64,000 nt of DNA from Kluyveromyces lactis (GCF_000002515.2 NC_006041.1:992001-1056000), one strand, 5' to 3'; positions 8,253-18,949 are shown, counted from the first letter of the stretch. The notes: generated by a model not told the origin, from the letters alone. Program-made: numbers and translations.

Positions 8253-10325
8253 TCAATCCGTGAATATCAACTCATTTGGGTCATCAGATGTGTATAGAGT
8301 ATGCAAAGCCCTCTCAAGAGATTTAGGCATTAGAGGCTTATTGTCATGACTTTGGGCGACATATCCCGCCTTCATATCATTCATCATAGACTGGAAAGAC
8401 TTGTAATGCGTAACAACTCTCTTTGCCTTTGGTTCGTTCACATGGGCAACTTGTTGAAGGAAACTGTACAACACGTCAGTTGGAGATTTTCCACTCTTCA
8501 CATTTAAATGAGACCACTCTTTATACTTTACTGAAACGTCGTAACGCATCTTACCCACTACCCACACAAGATTTTTCATCCAATGAGAAAATTCATTCAA
8601 GTTTTCTATAGGGAACACATCAACGTTTGCATATATTGTAACCTCGTTTATGATTCTGTCTAAATTTTTGGACTTTATGTTTAGTTCTCTCATCTTTGTT
8701 TCTTGTGTAGATCTTCGTCTCGTCTTTGATTGGCTTTGACTTGATGCGCTTCCTGACAGTTGTTCTAATACCCGATCCTCATGTTGTCTATTCTCCATAT
8801 TGCATAACTTCTTTCTTAAAGCATTTAGTCCATACATTACTACGATGACCTTCATACCATTTTTTGAGAACTGTCGAATTTCATCCCATAGACCTCTCTT
8901 ATCAGTCCTGTATCTGTGAAAGAATGGTAATGCCTCATACACCAACACACATATCGACTCATTTGCAATCACCTCATCGCAGGGATAGAATACGCCGTGA
9001 GTCTGATCATAAATAGATCTACACTTACGCTTGAATCTGATGATAGGAAACTCCTCATAATTTTGTATAATTGTCAAAGGTTTGAGTTCTTCTTCAAACG
9101 ATATATGTTTAGAATGTATGAGTTCCATAACTTTATTATTAACGGTTAATATCATTTCATTGTAAATAGTCTCCTCCGTTCTAGAAACTTTGTTGCATTC
9201 ATTGTAGAGCTTTCTCATTTCTGATGTACCTAAGCACTTCTTGACCATCTCGGAGTACTCTTGATCTGTAAAAGGTCTTGCGTTTACCATTGGTTTGACC
9301 TTATCAATTTTCTCATCTTCAACGTGTCTAGGTTGTCGCAGGGCCAACTTATTTGAACTGACAGGTGTAGATTGAGAAGAGTGTTGTACAAATAAAGGCT
9401 TTTCTTGTCGTGTATTAGTTATATCATCGTCTTCATCTGATTCAATTACAATAGAATCGTGTTCATAATTAGATTCGCTATGATAGCTGTTAGTTTTGGT
9501 ATCCAATGATCTTTGTTGTCTAATGTGTGTATCAGAGACTAGAGTTCCATACAAATCATGGCAATCCTCCATATACTTAGTAAGATCCAACGCAACACTT
9601 GAAACATCCGCCGTGGCTTTGTTCTGTGGTTTTTTGAGCTTTCTCGTAAGGTATGGATCAAACTTCGGAGGTTGTACTTCGCGATATGATCTTTTATTGG
9701 CAACTGTCGTTGATAACTGTAAGGGTGACTTGACTGGTAAGGTTGATCTAGACGAAGGTGACTTATTAGGTGTTGGAGATGACGCTAGTTGGTAGTTGAA
9801 TACCTGGGACATCTTCTCCAATGGAGAAGACTGAGGTAACGGTATGATATACTTGCCAGATTTCACTTCGCTTTCAATATTCTTGTGTATTACTGACCGC
9901 TGATTTGAAACAAGTGGAGAAGCTTCCTCGTCATCACTTAATGCTGATATTGATAAGCCACTATTCTCAATTTCATCTAAAAGACGAGATTGGGATCTTT
10001 TAAAAGTTTGAGTCTGAGGCTGAGAAGCCGGCTCATTGTCCGATTCTATCGCGGTATCATTTTGGAATCTGCCCTCCACTTCTAAGGAAAAGCTGACACT
10101 CACACTATTCTCAAGCAGCACCACGTCATCATCCTCTACATTACGTTGTCCCACCGAATCGCTGAGTGACCTAGCCAAAGAGTAATGGATTGGATCCGAA
10201 GCTGGCGGTCCTTCTCTTTCCCCTTCTGATGAAATTAGTACCACAACACCGTTCGCAGTTCCTTCATTACCCACTAAAGACTGCTCTGTAGTATCATTGA
10301 TATCAATGATATTCACTTCATCCAT
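8253..10325 (-). CDS. MMS4: Mus81-Mms4 structure-specific endonuclease subunit
   Basis: 690 residues, matching S. cerevisiae Mms4 in length. The N-terminal half is disordered, rich in Ser, Asp and Gln, with short acidic motifs such as VVLISSEGE, VVLLENS and DSIVIESDEDDD that resemble SUMO-interacting motifs. The C-terminal half from about residue 430 has the ERCC4-like fold of the Eme1/Mms4 family (CVLVYEALPFFHRYR, VVMYGLNALRKK) without a complete nuclease ERKxxxD motif, as expected for the non-catalytic partner of Mus81. The complex cuts recombination intermediates and stalled forks. Identification relies on length, gene order and weak family features, since Mms4 evolves quickly. Confidence 0.88.
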   Translation of the reverse strand: MDEVNIIDINDTTEQSLVGNEGTANGVVVLISSEGEREGPPASDPIHYSLARSLSDSVGQRNVEDDDVVLLENSVSVSFSLEVEGRFQNDTAIESDNEPASQPQTQTFKRSQSRLLDEIENSGLSISALSDDEEASPLVSNQRSVIHKNIESEVKSGKYIIPLPQSSPLEKMSQVFNYQLASSPTPNKSPSSRSTLPVKSPLQLSTTVANKRSYREVQPPKFDPYLTRKLKKPQNKATADVSSVALDLTKYMEDCHDLYGTLVSDTHIRQQRSLDTKTNSYHSESNYEHDSIVIESDEDDDITNTRQEKPLFVQHSSQSTPVSSNKLALRQPRHVEDEKIDKVKPMVNARPFTDQEYSEMVKKCLGTSEMRKLYNECNKVSRTEETIYNEMILTVNNKVMELIHSKHISFEEELKPLTIIQNYEEFPIIRFKRKCRSIYDQTHGVFYPCDEVIANESICVLVYEALPFFHRYRTDKRGLWDEIRQFSKNGMKVIVVMYGLNALRKKLCNMENRQHEDRVLEQLSGSASSQSQSKTRRRSTQETKMRELNIKSKNLDRIINEVTIYANVDVFPIENLNEFSHWMKNLVWVVGKMRYDVSVKYKEWSHLNVKSGKSPTDVLYSFLQQVAHVNEPKAKRVVTHYKSFQSMMNDMKAGYVAQSHDNKPLMPKSLERALHTLYTSDDPNELIFTD

Positions 10326-10636
10326 TTGACTATCAGTATAACCAAGGGGCAGTTGTCTATTTCTATCCTATGTTAATGATTCAGTTATTGTTTGGCTTCG
10401 AGAGCTCTGTTTACCTTTTTAATGGATTTTAACTGGTTTTCAAAGAAGGTTTCGCGTAAGTGATGAGTCTAATCTGATAGTATGATACAACGAGATATAA
10501 CCAGATATAGCCTCAGTTTTTATGTAGCATTTAAATGTAGTTCGAGGGAATGTGCGACTACTAACCATTTGAATAGTTACTTGTTTTTGTATCACATGAA
10601 GTATTTATGATCTATTAGTTTATACATATTATATCG
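10326..10636. other. Intergenic region MMS4-SEC8
   Basis: 311 bp holding the MMS4 promoter (minus strand) and the SEC8 3' end. No recognisable site or gene. Confidence 0.4.
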
Positions 10637-13600
10637 TTATGATGAAGCCATTTGATCTATTTTCTTAATAGCATCTTCTAAACGTTTACTTGCTGACATT
10701 GATATCGCACGTTGGTTAGTACTGCTTTTTCTTTTCATCTGTCTCTGTAACTCCTCGCTGAACACCAATCTGAATGCACTTTTGAGATCATCTGGACTGA
10801 GTCCGTTCAGTTCATGTTTTTGGAAAGATTCAAGAACTGAGTCCTCATCCATAGAGCAGATACTGAAAAATGTGATGGATTTTGACAAATCTTCGGTATC
10901 ATTCCCATCTGTTGCACTTTTGCACGCTTGTTGTAAAGCATTCACGTTCCTTAGTAATTTTTTTGCACCGTGCACGTTTAATACCGAAATCGACTTTGAT
11001 CCTGAGATCAATGCGTGATTCATGAAGTTTGAAATCCCAATAAAAACGAGTAAACTATGATCCTCAGCAAATGATGTTCTTAGCTTGTTTTCCAAGAAAG
11101 AAAGGTCTGAAACTAATGAACTGATATTCTCGTCCAATTCGATGGATGTAACTTCAGGGTTCCACCTTGATGAGTGCAACATGCAGTTGATGTAATACAA
11201 GCAGCGAACACGTACATCGTATCTGACACTTTGTAGTAGTAAATAATGCAAATTGGTGAATTTTTGTGTGACAGCTTCAAATTCCTCTAGGTTATCAGCT
11301 GCCAATAAAAATCTCGTTGTACCACCTTTATCAGTAAGATCCGCTTCTGAGACTTCGAAAAACGACCACATACTACGTAATTCTGCATTATTAGCTTGCT
11401 TCCGCTTGTCCGATGATTCTGATACATTGTCAGTATCTTTAACTTCTTTTTTAATACCAGGTAACCACGATGAGATCCATTCAAGAGTAGTGGCAAAATA
11501 CACTAAGGTATCTATTGTAGAGTCACTAAAGTGATCCGTTTTTTCCAAAGAGCGCCTTTCCTGAAATACCCTAGGACACTGGTTTAGTAACCGCAGAGTT
11601 TCGGCATCTATAAATTCGTCATCATTGGCGAATATTTTGCTAGTAATGTCTCCGGATGCTTTATCAGTTAACCATGACGAAACGAGTTTTTTACTGACAA
11701 CCGTGTTTTGTGTTCCACAAATCGACTGGTAAATACTGTAATAATAACTGTAAAACTTATCAGCAATGGAAACCAACATGTGAGCGACGTTTCTTCTATA
11801 AAAGTTTCCTGCATTCGTGGTTTGTAAAAGTTTAAAGTATAACATTTTAAAATCGATTGCACTTTTGAATATAGGTGTACCGTTGAACAATGTTTCGACT
11901 GCAAAAGGACTATTAGATTCAACTTGAGATTCATATAAAAAGTTCATTGTCTGGTTAAGTTGAGGCAAAAACTCGACTTCCATAACATTCAAAAAGAAAG
12001 CCGTTGATGATGTTGTGGTGTCTTCTAAAGAAGGTGGTAATAAGTCTTTTGATCCTTGAACAAATACCAAGAGGGATTCTAATATCATTCTCATGTTGAA
12101 AACTGTTGGTGGAACAAGGGTATCCTCATCCTCGAAACGTTCCTCTGCTAGGTATATATTTTCCAAATCAACATTGGTAGAAAGTGCGAAGCCAGGGAAC
12201 ATGTCAGTAAGCATAGCTTTCAATTCGTTTGCATGGCCCAGTTGGCTACTGTTATCCTTACTGATGTTATTTTGTAAAGAGAATAGTTGGGTTTCAGTTG
12301 AAGTTTTTGCTTGCAATAGATTACTGGAAGTTCTGTGTTTATGTCTTCTGTCTTTCGTTATGGAAATATCTTTTGTGTACATTGCTATAAGATCTTTGAT
12401 TGTCCGTAGGCAGGTTTCCCATATTTCAACGAATGGATATGATACGTTTGATGTGGCAGGTGGCTGGAGAGCTTTTGTTGTCTCATACAATACACGATGC
12501 CCTTGGATTGCAGTCAAGAATTTGATAAAAATCTCCCAAAACAATCTACGTATTAGAACACATAGTATGTCTTGGCCAGAGAGTCCAAGAGTAGAGCTGT
12601 TTTGTAACGATACCGTCATTTTCAAAAGTGATGGGTGTTTGAGACGCATATCTTCGACAGATTTAGTGATTATGTTTTTAATTTCATTCTTACTTCTTTT
12701 TTGTAACAGATCAATTGCCAGTGACAATTTGTTCATTGCATTTAACGTTTTCATATATGTGTACATTTTGTCGTAATCAGTCTCCTCAGTGACAGCGAAT
12801 TCATCATCTTCGGAGTATACCTGTCCCAATTTCTTTAGAAAGTCTAGAAGAAGTTGATTCTTTCGGTATGACTCTTCGCTGATATCCTCGTGAATAACAT
12901 GATGTAAATAGTTTTCTAAACTGCCAAACGTATCTTCATTATTTGTTTTGGCGAACATGTTTTGATCATCAGTTTTATGAGAAGCTTGTTTTGAGTAAAC
13001 AATCTCAGTGATACCTTCCAACAATAGTTCGAATAACGAATGTTCATGGCTGATAAATTGTTCCTTCACAGGTTTTAAAACATCTAACTGCCATAGATCA
13101 TGCTCTTTAGCTAAGGTGAAACCGAGATTAAGAGCCTCTTGCGCCTGAGTGAAATCAGAATTGAGCAAAGATTGTTCCACTTTTTGATTGAGCTTAATGA
13201 CTTCCTCCATTGCAGATAAAGTGCTGATCATCCTAGATTGTTTCATAAAATCTTCATTTAAATCATTCAAAGTTTCGTCATTAATTGAAAGTTTCTGCAA
13301 AGAATTATTCACACCGTTCTTAATATCAGCCAAAGTATCTTGTGCATCTGTAATACAATACACTGTTTTCGAAAAGGATGCTATACTATCGTTGAATGCC
13401 TGGTAATGGTCGTTTGCAACCTCTTGTAAATCCTTAGCAAATCTCGATTTCAATTCAATAAATTCATCGAAACGGTGGTGCAAACCAACAGAAGTTTCAT
13501 CTAAAAACCTCAATGCAAGCTCAAGAGGGTTTGTATCCTTATTAATAATCCTATTCCATTCCGTTCCCAACAATGCTATGTCAGCTTGCAACTTAGCGAC

Positions 13601-13693
13601 TGAATTCTCCATGGCCTCTTTTTCCGCTTCCGTAGTGCTTCGAATAGACAGCGCACGCTGTCTATTCCTCGTAACAGGTTGTAAATGATCCAT
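10637..13693 (-). CDS. SEC8: Exocyst complex subunit Sec8
   Basis: 1018 residues, slightly shorter than S. cerevisiae Sec8 (about 1065). The N-terminal quarter has heptad-rich helices, with VAKLQADIALLGTEWNRI at about residue 32 and the Sec8/EXOC4 domain in the next 130 residues (DETSVGLHHRFDEFIELKSR, FSKTVYCITDAQDTLADI). The rest is long alpha-helical rod, as in other exocyst subunits. Sec8 helps tether secretory vesicles at sites of growth and is essential in S. cerevisiae. It lies between MMS4 and SNF6 on the minus strand. That neighbourhood differs from S. cerevisiae (YPR055W), pointing to a rearrangement in one lineage. Confidence 0.93.
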   Translation of the reverse strand: MDHLQPVTRNRQRALSIRSTTEAEKEAMENSVAKLQADIALLGTEWNRIINKDTNPLELALRFLDETSVGLHHRFDEFIELKSRFAKDLQEVANDHYQAFNDSIASFSKTVYCITDAQDTLADIKNGVNNSLQKLSINDETLNDLNEDFMKQSRMISTLSAMEEVIKLNQKVEQSLLNSDFTQAQEALNLGFTLAKEHDLWQLDVLKPVKEQFISHEHSLFELLLEGITEIVYSKQASHKTDDQNMFAKTNNEDTFGSLENYLHHVIHEDISEESYRKNQLLLDFLKKLGQVYSEDDEFAVTEETDYDKMYTYMKTLNAMNKLSLAIDLLQKRSKNEIKNIITKSVEDMRLKHPSLLKMTVSLQNSSTLGLSGQDILCVLIRRLFWEIFIKFLTAIQGHRVLYETTKALQPPATSNVSYPFVEIWETCLRTIKDLIAMYTKDISITKDRRHKHRTSSNLLQAKTSTETQLFSLQNNISKDNSSQLGHANELKAMLTDMFPGFALSTNVDLENIYLAEERFEDEDTLVPPTVFNMRMILESLLVFVQGSKDLLPPSLEDTTTSSTAFFLNVMEVEFLPQLNQTMNFLYESQVESNSPFAVETLFNGTPIFKSAIDFKMLYFKLLQTTNAGNFYRRNVAHMLVSIADKFYSYYYSIYQSICGTQNTVVSKKLVSSWLTDKASGDITSKIFANDDEFIDAETLRLLNQCPRVFQERRSLEKTDHFSDSTIDTLVYFATTLEWISSWLPGIKKEVKDTDNVSESSDKRKQANNAELRSMWSFFEVSEADLTDKGGTTRFLLAADNLEEFEAVTQKFTNLHYLLLQSVRYDVRVRCLYYINCMLHSSRWNPEVTSIELDENISSLVSDLSFLENKLRTSFAEDHSLLVFIGISNFMNHALISGSKSISVLNVHGAKKLLRNVNALQQACKSATDGNDTEDLSKSITFFSICSMDEDSVLESFQKHELNGLSPDDLKSAFRLVFSEELQRQMKRKSSTNQRAISMSASKRLEDAIKKIDQMASS

Positions 13694-14024
13694 CGCCTTC
13701 TGGATACGTGGAAAATGCTCCCTTAATTATATATAGTTCCTACTCCAGCTCAACTGATTTTGCGGACTTTTACTGTTTTGATGTGCTCAGATTGTTTACA
13801 TGTAATCGACTTTAAACTTACTAACTCAATTTTATAAAATTCAATATCAAGTAACTGATACATAAAGGGGAAAAAGTACTATTATGATTCACAAGCCTGG
13901 ACAAGCTACTTGGCTTTGAAAGCTTGGGATGGAACCTTATAAATTAAGTTACAGCGGTTTTGCATTGCCTTAAAACATGCTGTTATTGTATAGTTACATA
14001 TGGGTGTTTTTCTGAAGAGTTAAA
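13694..14024. other. Intergenic region SEC8-SNF6
   Basis: 331 bp with the SEC8 promoter (minus strand) and SNF6 3' end. A single AGGGG (STRE core) occurs near 13867, too short to weigh. No gene. Confidence 0.35.
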
Positions 14025-14891
14025 TTAGAAGAATGCGGTATCCAAATCGCCGAACCCGTCATCAAATCCGTTTTGAAACGGTTCTTCCCCGAACACGTTA
14101 TCCAATAGGTTTGGATCATTAGGATCAACCACTATTTGTTGCTGTTCAACTTCGTCCTGTTTCGTTGGCACGGCAAGGTCTTCGGGAATCGGTTCAACAG
14201 AAAGAGCCATTTGTTCTTGTCTCTTCCGCTCTTCTTCCTGTTCCTTAGCTCTACGTTCTTGCTCTTTCCGTTCAGCCAAGATCTTCTTGTGCCTTTCCCA
14301 GTAATCTGGAGGAGCATGTGTCCTGTTAGGCGCAAGATGTGAAAACTTGTTTCTATGTATCACGATATTACTGGGCTTCACTTGTATCTTGAATTTATCA
14401 CTATACTCTTTCTCCGCACGGTCTACGACATCCTTATCGTATATATGATCAGCTAGCTGATCGATCCATTTGTTATAGAACGCTGTTGCGTCATCCGGCA
14501 CCTTTACAGCTGAAATCTTATCCTGTGACGTTACTCGAAGTTCTTCTACTATCGCTTTTTGTTTCTGAAGATGTTCTGTCATCAATTCCAGAGTCCCTGC
14601 AGAGACTATTTCGGGCGGTACAATCTTATCGAGCGGTATCGGTTGAGTTGTTAGCATATCGATAAGCCTGCTGGTAAGCATGAACTCATTCGTTAAACTG
14701 TGCCTGAACGATATCACGTCACTTTCATCGTGTAAAATGGAACCAACATTAGTCGCTTGAACTCTCGCCATACCAGAAGAACCTTTTCTCCCTTGAGAGA
14801 ACCGCTGATTTGCAGCATGTCCTTGCGCATGGTCCTGGTGGCTCTGTCTAAGAACCTTCTTATTCTTCCGTTTCCTACCTGGAACACCCAT
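14025..14891 (-). CDS. SNF6: SWI/SNF chromatin remodelling complex subunit Snf6
   Basis: 288 residues. Three anchors match the family: a basic N-terminus MGVPGRKRKNKK, the segment ILHDESDVISFRHSLTNEF at about residues 52-70, and a C-terminus ending FGDLDTAFF, where S. cerevisiae Snf6 ends FGDLDAVFF. Between them lie APPDYWERHKKILAERKEQE and a charged coiled coil rich in Lys, Glu and Arg at about 200-232. Snf6 is a non-catalytic subunit of the SWI/SNF remodeller in the nucleus; its acidic, Phe-rich tail resembles an activation segment. It is divergent from YHI9. S. cerevisiae SNF6 is YHL025W, so the junction with the YHR029 block is ancestral or lineage-specific. Confidence 0.88.
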   Translation of the reverse strand: MGVPGRKRKNKKVLRQSHQDHAQGHAANQRFSQGRKGSSGMARVQATNVGSILHDESDVISFRHSLTNEFMLTSRLIDMLTTQPIPLDKIVPPEIVSAGTLELMTEHLQKQKAIVEELRVTSQDKISAVKVPDDATAFYNKWIDQLADHIYDKDVVDRAEKEYSDKFKIQVKPSNIVIHRNKFSHLAPNRTHAPPDYWERHKKILAERKEQERRAKEQEEERKRQEQMALSVEPIPEDLAVPTKQDEVEQQQIVVDPNDPNLLDNVFGEEPFQNGFDDGFGDLDTAFF

Positions 14892-15253
14892 TCTTCGACA
14901 AACCCAGTATATTCAAACTAAACTAGGGGAAAACCAAAAAATTCCAGTTTAATTAATCTCGTTCAGTGGTCCAGCAAATATAACTAGGTACTTCCTGGTT
15001 CTTTTTAGTCGATTGTTCCTCGTGCATTAACAGTGTTTAATTGTTCCGTAAGGTTGTTGACGTTTGGAAAATCAATGATTATCACCAGATCCGGGTAACA
15101 CATTACTTCTCACACACTGCTCGAAAGATTAAACGGTAGATGGCTGCAATAACGCAGTTTACTCATAGATAAGGAACAAGTGCTTAGTTGTGTCCATCGA
15201 GTCTTGTTCTAGTGGTATTTGGCTAAACAAATATAGATATTAAGCAAACAGTT
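14892..15253. other. Divergent promoter region SNF6/YHI9
   Basis: 362 bp between divergent starts. No named motif or additional gene is supported. Confidence 0.4.
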
Positions 15254-16143
15254 ATGCCTGGTTTGATAGTTCCGTTCAAACAAGTGGACGTTTTCAGTTG
15301 GACACCTTTTAAAGGTAATCCTGTCGCAGTGATTAATTTGATTGATAAGGAAGAAACAAGTGTGAGTGATGAACAATTACAGGCAATTGCCACATGGACG
15401 AACTTGTCTGAAACGACTTTCCTTTTTAAACCTTCTGCAGGCAGTAGTGCTGATTATAAGTTAAGGATCTTCACACCAGCTGGAGAGTTACCTTTTGCCG
15501 GGCATCCTACCGTGGGATCATGCCAAGCGTTCATTGAATTCACCAATTGCACTAAGAAGAGTTTGAACAAGAGTGTCCTGCTGGTATAGTGCCATTGACA
15601 GTTTATGGTGATAATTTTGTTAGTTTTGAAGCGATTCGTACCGACTTGATTGAACTTTCAGATGACCAAGTTGAGTCATACAAGGCCAAGGCGTTCCCTG
15701 GTCTTGAACTCATTGCAAGACCCAAGTTACTCGATGTAGGCCCCAAATGGGTCGTCGTCTTGGCGAAGGATAATAAGACCTGTTACGATGCGGATCTGGA
15801 TTTACCTGCCTTGGCTGCACTAAGTATAGAGTTCGGTCACACCGGCATCATTCTCGGTGGTCAGGATCCTTCAGACGCCAGCAAGTACGAAATGAGAGCA
15901 TTTGCGCCGAGCGAGGGTTTATCTGAAGATCCTGTATGTGGCAGTGGATCTGTGGCGTTGGCTAGGTATTTGCAGGACCATCACGACTACGCTGAATCAT
16001 TCTCATTTACCATTTCTCAAGGTGGAAGACTCAACAGAAAGGGAAGAATCTTTGTTCAAGTCGAGCACTCTTCTGACGGCAAAATTAAGTATATCGTTGG
16101 TGGTAAAGCCACAACCTTAGTGACAGGTACCATCGCTGTCTAA
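15254..16143 (+). CDS. YHI9: PhzF-family isomerase-like protein Yhi9, interrupted by one frameshift
   Basis: Two adjoining frames together cover a whole PhzF-family protein. The first (15254 to TAG 15587-15589) has [11 protein letters not shown], the substrate-site segment [11 protein letters not shown], and [12 protein letters not shown]. The second, one frame back, carries [14 protein letters not shown] onward with [17 protein letters not shown] and ends at TAA 16141-16143. The first frame loses similarity after KKSLN. The family expects ...VQEC, which reads in the second frame from 15568, so one base appears missing near 15563-15567 (a GG shortened to G would fit). Yhi9 is of unknown function in S. 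cerevisiae. The gene is divergent from SNF6 and upstream of DAP2, as YHR029C-YHR028C. The lesion could be a sequencing error or a recent pseudogene. Confidence 0.85.
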
Positions 16144-16459
16144 ATAGACTTTCAAGTACACGATATGTAACTGACATCTCTCTCTTTCTCTCTTCATGGT
16201 GTCTGTCATTCATGCGGGTAATCTCGATATGTGCCGAATTAAGGCTGCAAAGTCATTATTGCAAAGAATTGGAAGTCAATAGAGTGCTTGTTGCCGAAAT
16301 AAAGGTTTGTGTACCTTACGTTAGCTCCTATTCATTGCTGTTGTATTAAGTATAGGTTTCGTTGACCGGTATATAGGGACTGTTTCAAAGTAACAGATTT
16401 ATACGATAGGGTTTTCCCCTTTAACGTAACATACGGAAGGCATATAAACTGGATTGAGG
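16144..16459. other. Intergenic region YHI9-DAP2
   Basis: 316 bp between tandem genes, with a CT-rich stretch near 16178-16196 just after the YHI9 stop. It holds the DAP2 promoter; no named site. Confidence 0.35.
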
Positions 16460-18949
16460 ATGTCTGATTTTGCTCGAGACGAAGAGACAGATGCAGCTGA
16501 GTTTCGGTTACAACTTTCTAAACCGCATGAACATCGTAGGAGAAGTTTTCTGGTCACTGCATGTTTATCGTTAAGTACTGTGCTGTTCTCTGCTTATCTT
16601 TTCATAAGCATTATCTCTTCTTTAAAGGGATCTGGGACATTGAACAACGGTAGTGGTCCCAGATTGCCTAACAAACAAATAGATTACACGAAAGATGGTT
16701 TGTTAAAAGTATCTTTTGCAAACGTCAGGAACAGGACGTTTCAACCTGAGGTAAAACCATTGCAATGGATTAGCACTCCAGATTCACACAAAAATGATAA
16801 GGGGTTGTATGTTACCTTTGAAAATGACACATACTCAGTACGTTCAGTACTCGATGAAAGTTACTCCAAGACATTATTTGAAGGTACCTCATTCACTTAC
16901 GACAGTAAAAACTACACAGTTGATGCTGTGGTTGCGTCCCCCGAGCTAAGCAAAGTGTTGATCAGATCAGAGACAGAAAAAGGTTGGAGACATTCTACAT
17001 TTGGTACGTATTTTGTTTATGAAAACGATAGTTTCCACAAGATTGATTCCGAGATCTCAATTGCTAAATGGTCACCCAATTCTAGGGATATCGTGTATGT
17101 GAAAGGAAATGATATATATCTATACTCTTCGGATTCACATGAGACATCGAAAAGAATCACAAATGACGGAAGCGAGTTGGTCTTCAACGGTAAGCCTGAT
17201 TGGGTTTATGAGGAAGAGGTATTAGAAGGAGACACCGCGCTATGGTGGTCTCCAACGGGGGACTATTTGGCTTTCTTTAAGATAAATGAAACTAGTGTCG
17301 AGGAATTTCCTATTCCATATTTTGTCCAAGAGAATCAAACAAATTCTGCTTATCCTGAGCTACGGAAGATTAAATACCCGAAGAGTGGATCGTCAAATCC
17401 TATCAATAAGCTTAACATTTATGATCTGTCAGCTGACAAAGTCTCTCAAATTGATTCTACGAGTGATGATTCGCTCATCACTGAAGTCACATGGGTCGGA
17501 AACCATGAAATTATTGCAAAAGTTTCAGATCGTTCTTCAGACATTTTGACCGTCATCATGGTAGATGCCGCGGATGGATCGCGTAGTGAAGTGTCTCGAA
17601 TAGAAGAAAGCGATGGTGGGTGGTGGGAGATCACTCACAAGACCACTTTTGTTCCTAAAGATAAGTCAAGATCAAGATCATATAATGGTTACATTGACTT
17701 GGTACCGGTTGATGGCTACAATCATCTCGTATACTTTACAACAAACGTAACCACAGAGATTCCAAGTGTTGTCTTAACCTCAGGTGAATGGGAAGTCGTG
17801 GATGGACCAGCTGCTTTCGATGAAGAGTTCAACAATGTATATTTCATTGCTACTAAAAAGTCATCGACGGAAAGACATTTATATTACGTCAATTTAGAAA
17901 GGCCACAGAAGGTTTATGCTGTTACCGATGAAAGGTTAAATGGGTACTATTCTGCTTCTTTCTCAGCAGGCGCAAGATTCTTGCTATTGAACTACTTAGG
18001 ACCAGATGTCCCTTATCAAAAGATAATTGATTTAAAGTCAGACACTAAAGATAAGAATATTCGAGGAAATATCATCGGCAAGACTTTATACTACCTTGAA
18101 AAAAATGAAAAGCTACATAATTCTTTGAAACGATATGCCATCCCAGCTAGAATTTTCCGTGAATTGACTCTGGGTAAAGACCAAAACGGTTCTGATATTA
18201 TCGTGAACTCTTACGAAATATTACCTAATGATTTCGACCCTTCCTTAAAGAACCATTACCCCGTATTCTTCTTCGCCTATGGTGGTCCAAACTCACAACA
18301 AGTAGCGCAAACATTTGGTATCGGATTCAATCAAGTAATAGCAAGTCAATTGGATGCTATTGTTGTCGTAGTTGATGGCCGAGGTACAGGATTTAAGGGT
18401 AAAGAATTCCGGTCTATCGTTCGTGGTAACTTAGGTGACGTGGAATCCACTGATCAAATCCTCGCGGCAAAATTGTACGGCCAAAATTCATACGTGAACA
18501 AAGAAAAGATCTCGTTGTTCGGATGGTCATATGGAGGTTATTTAACTTTGAAAACGTTAGAAAAGGACGCAGGAAAACATTTCAAATACGGAGTTTCTGT
18601 TGCTCCCGTCACCGATTGGCTACTATATGACTCTGTGTACACCGAAAGATACATGCACACACCCCAAAAGAATCCAGAGGGGTACGATAAATGTAAAGTA
18701 CACAATGCAACCGCGTTTGCGACTGTACCAAGGTTCCTCTTGATGCATGGTACTGCTGACGACAACGTTCATTTCCAAAATTCATTGAAGTATTTGGATC
18801 TCCTAAACTTGAACAATATCGAAAATTACGACGTCCACGTATTCCCAGATTCTGATCACAGTATTCAGTACCACAACGCAAACGTCATCGTATTCAATAA
18901 GATCTTGAATTGGATTAGACATGCCTATAATGGGGATTTCCTTCTGTAA
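16460..18949 (+). CDS. DAP2: Vacuolar dipeptidyl aminopeptidase B (S9B family)
   Basis: 829 residues from the ATG at 16460. A type II membrane protein: a short charged cytosolic tail, one transmembrane helix at about 28-50 (LVTACLSLSTVLFSAYLFIS), then a lumenal domain with many N-x-S/T sites. The beta-propeller carries the S9B double-Glu motif (DWVYEEEVLEG) that binds the substrate N-terminus. The C-terminal hydrolase has GWSYGG (Ser about 690), HGTADDNVHF (Asp about 767) and DSDHS (His about 800). All catalytic residues are present. Position next to YHI9 and RPN1 (YHR029C-YHR028C-YHR027C) favours vacuolar Dap2 over Golgi Ste13. In a species without the genome duplication, one gene might serve both roles. 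Confidence 0.9.
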   Translation: MSDFARDEETDAAEFRLQLSKPHEHRRRSFLVTACLSLSTVLFSAYLFISIISSLKGSGTLNNGSGPRLPNKQIDYTKDGLLKVSFANVRNRTFQPEVKPLQWISTPDSHKNDKGLYVTFENDTYSVRSVLDESYSKTLFEGTSFTYDSKNYTVDAVVASPELSKVLIRSETEKGWRHSTFGTYFVYENDSFHKIDSEISIAKWSPNSRDIVYVKGNDIYLYSSDSHETSKRITNDGSELVFNGKPDWVYEEEVLEGDTALWWSPTGDYLAFFKINETSVEEFPIPYFVQENQTNSAYPELRKIKYPKSGSSNPINKLNIYDLSADKVSQIDSTSDDSLITEVTWVGNHEIIAKVSDRSSDILTVIMVDAADGSRSEVSRIEESDGGWWEITHKTTFVPKDKSRSRSYNGYIDLVPVDGYNHLVYFTTNVTTEIPSVVLTSGEWEVVDGPAAFDEEFNNVYFIATKKSSTERHLYYVNLERPQKVYAVTDERLNGYYSASFSAGARFLLLNYLGPDVPYQKIIDLKSDTKDKNIRGNIIGKTLYYLEKNEKLHNSLKRYAIPARIFRELTLGKDQNGSDIIVNSYEILPNDFDPSLKNHYPVFFFAYGGPNSQQVAQTFGIGFNQVIASQLDAIVVVVDGRGTGFKGKEFRSIVRGNLGDVESTDQILAAKLYGQNSYVNKEKISLFGWSYGGYLTLKTLEKDAGKHFKYGVSVAPVTDWLLYDSVYTERYMHTPQKNPEGYDKCKVHNATAFATVPRFLLMHGTADDNVHFQNSLKYLDLLNLNNIENYDVHVFPDSDHSIQYHNANVIVFNKILNWIRHAYNGDFLL

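Noticed and set aside
12093-12776. 227-codon plus-strand frame inside SEC8
   Set aside because: Antisense to a conserved gene, Ser/Phe/Leu-rich without motifs; expected shadow frame.
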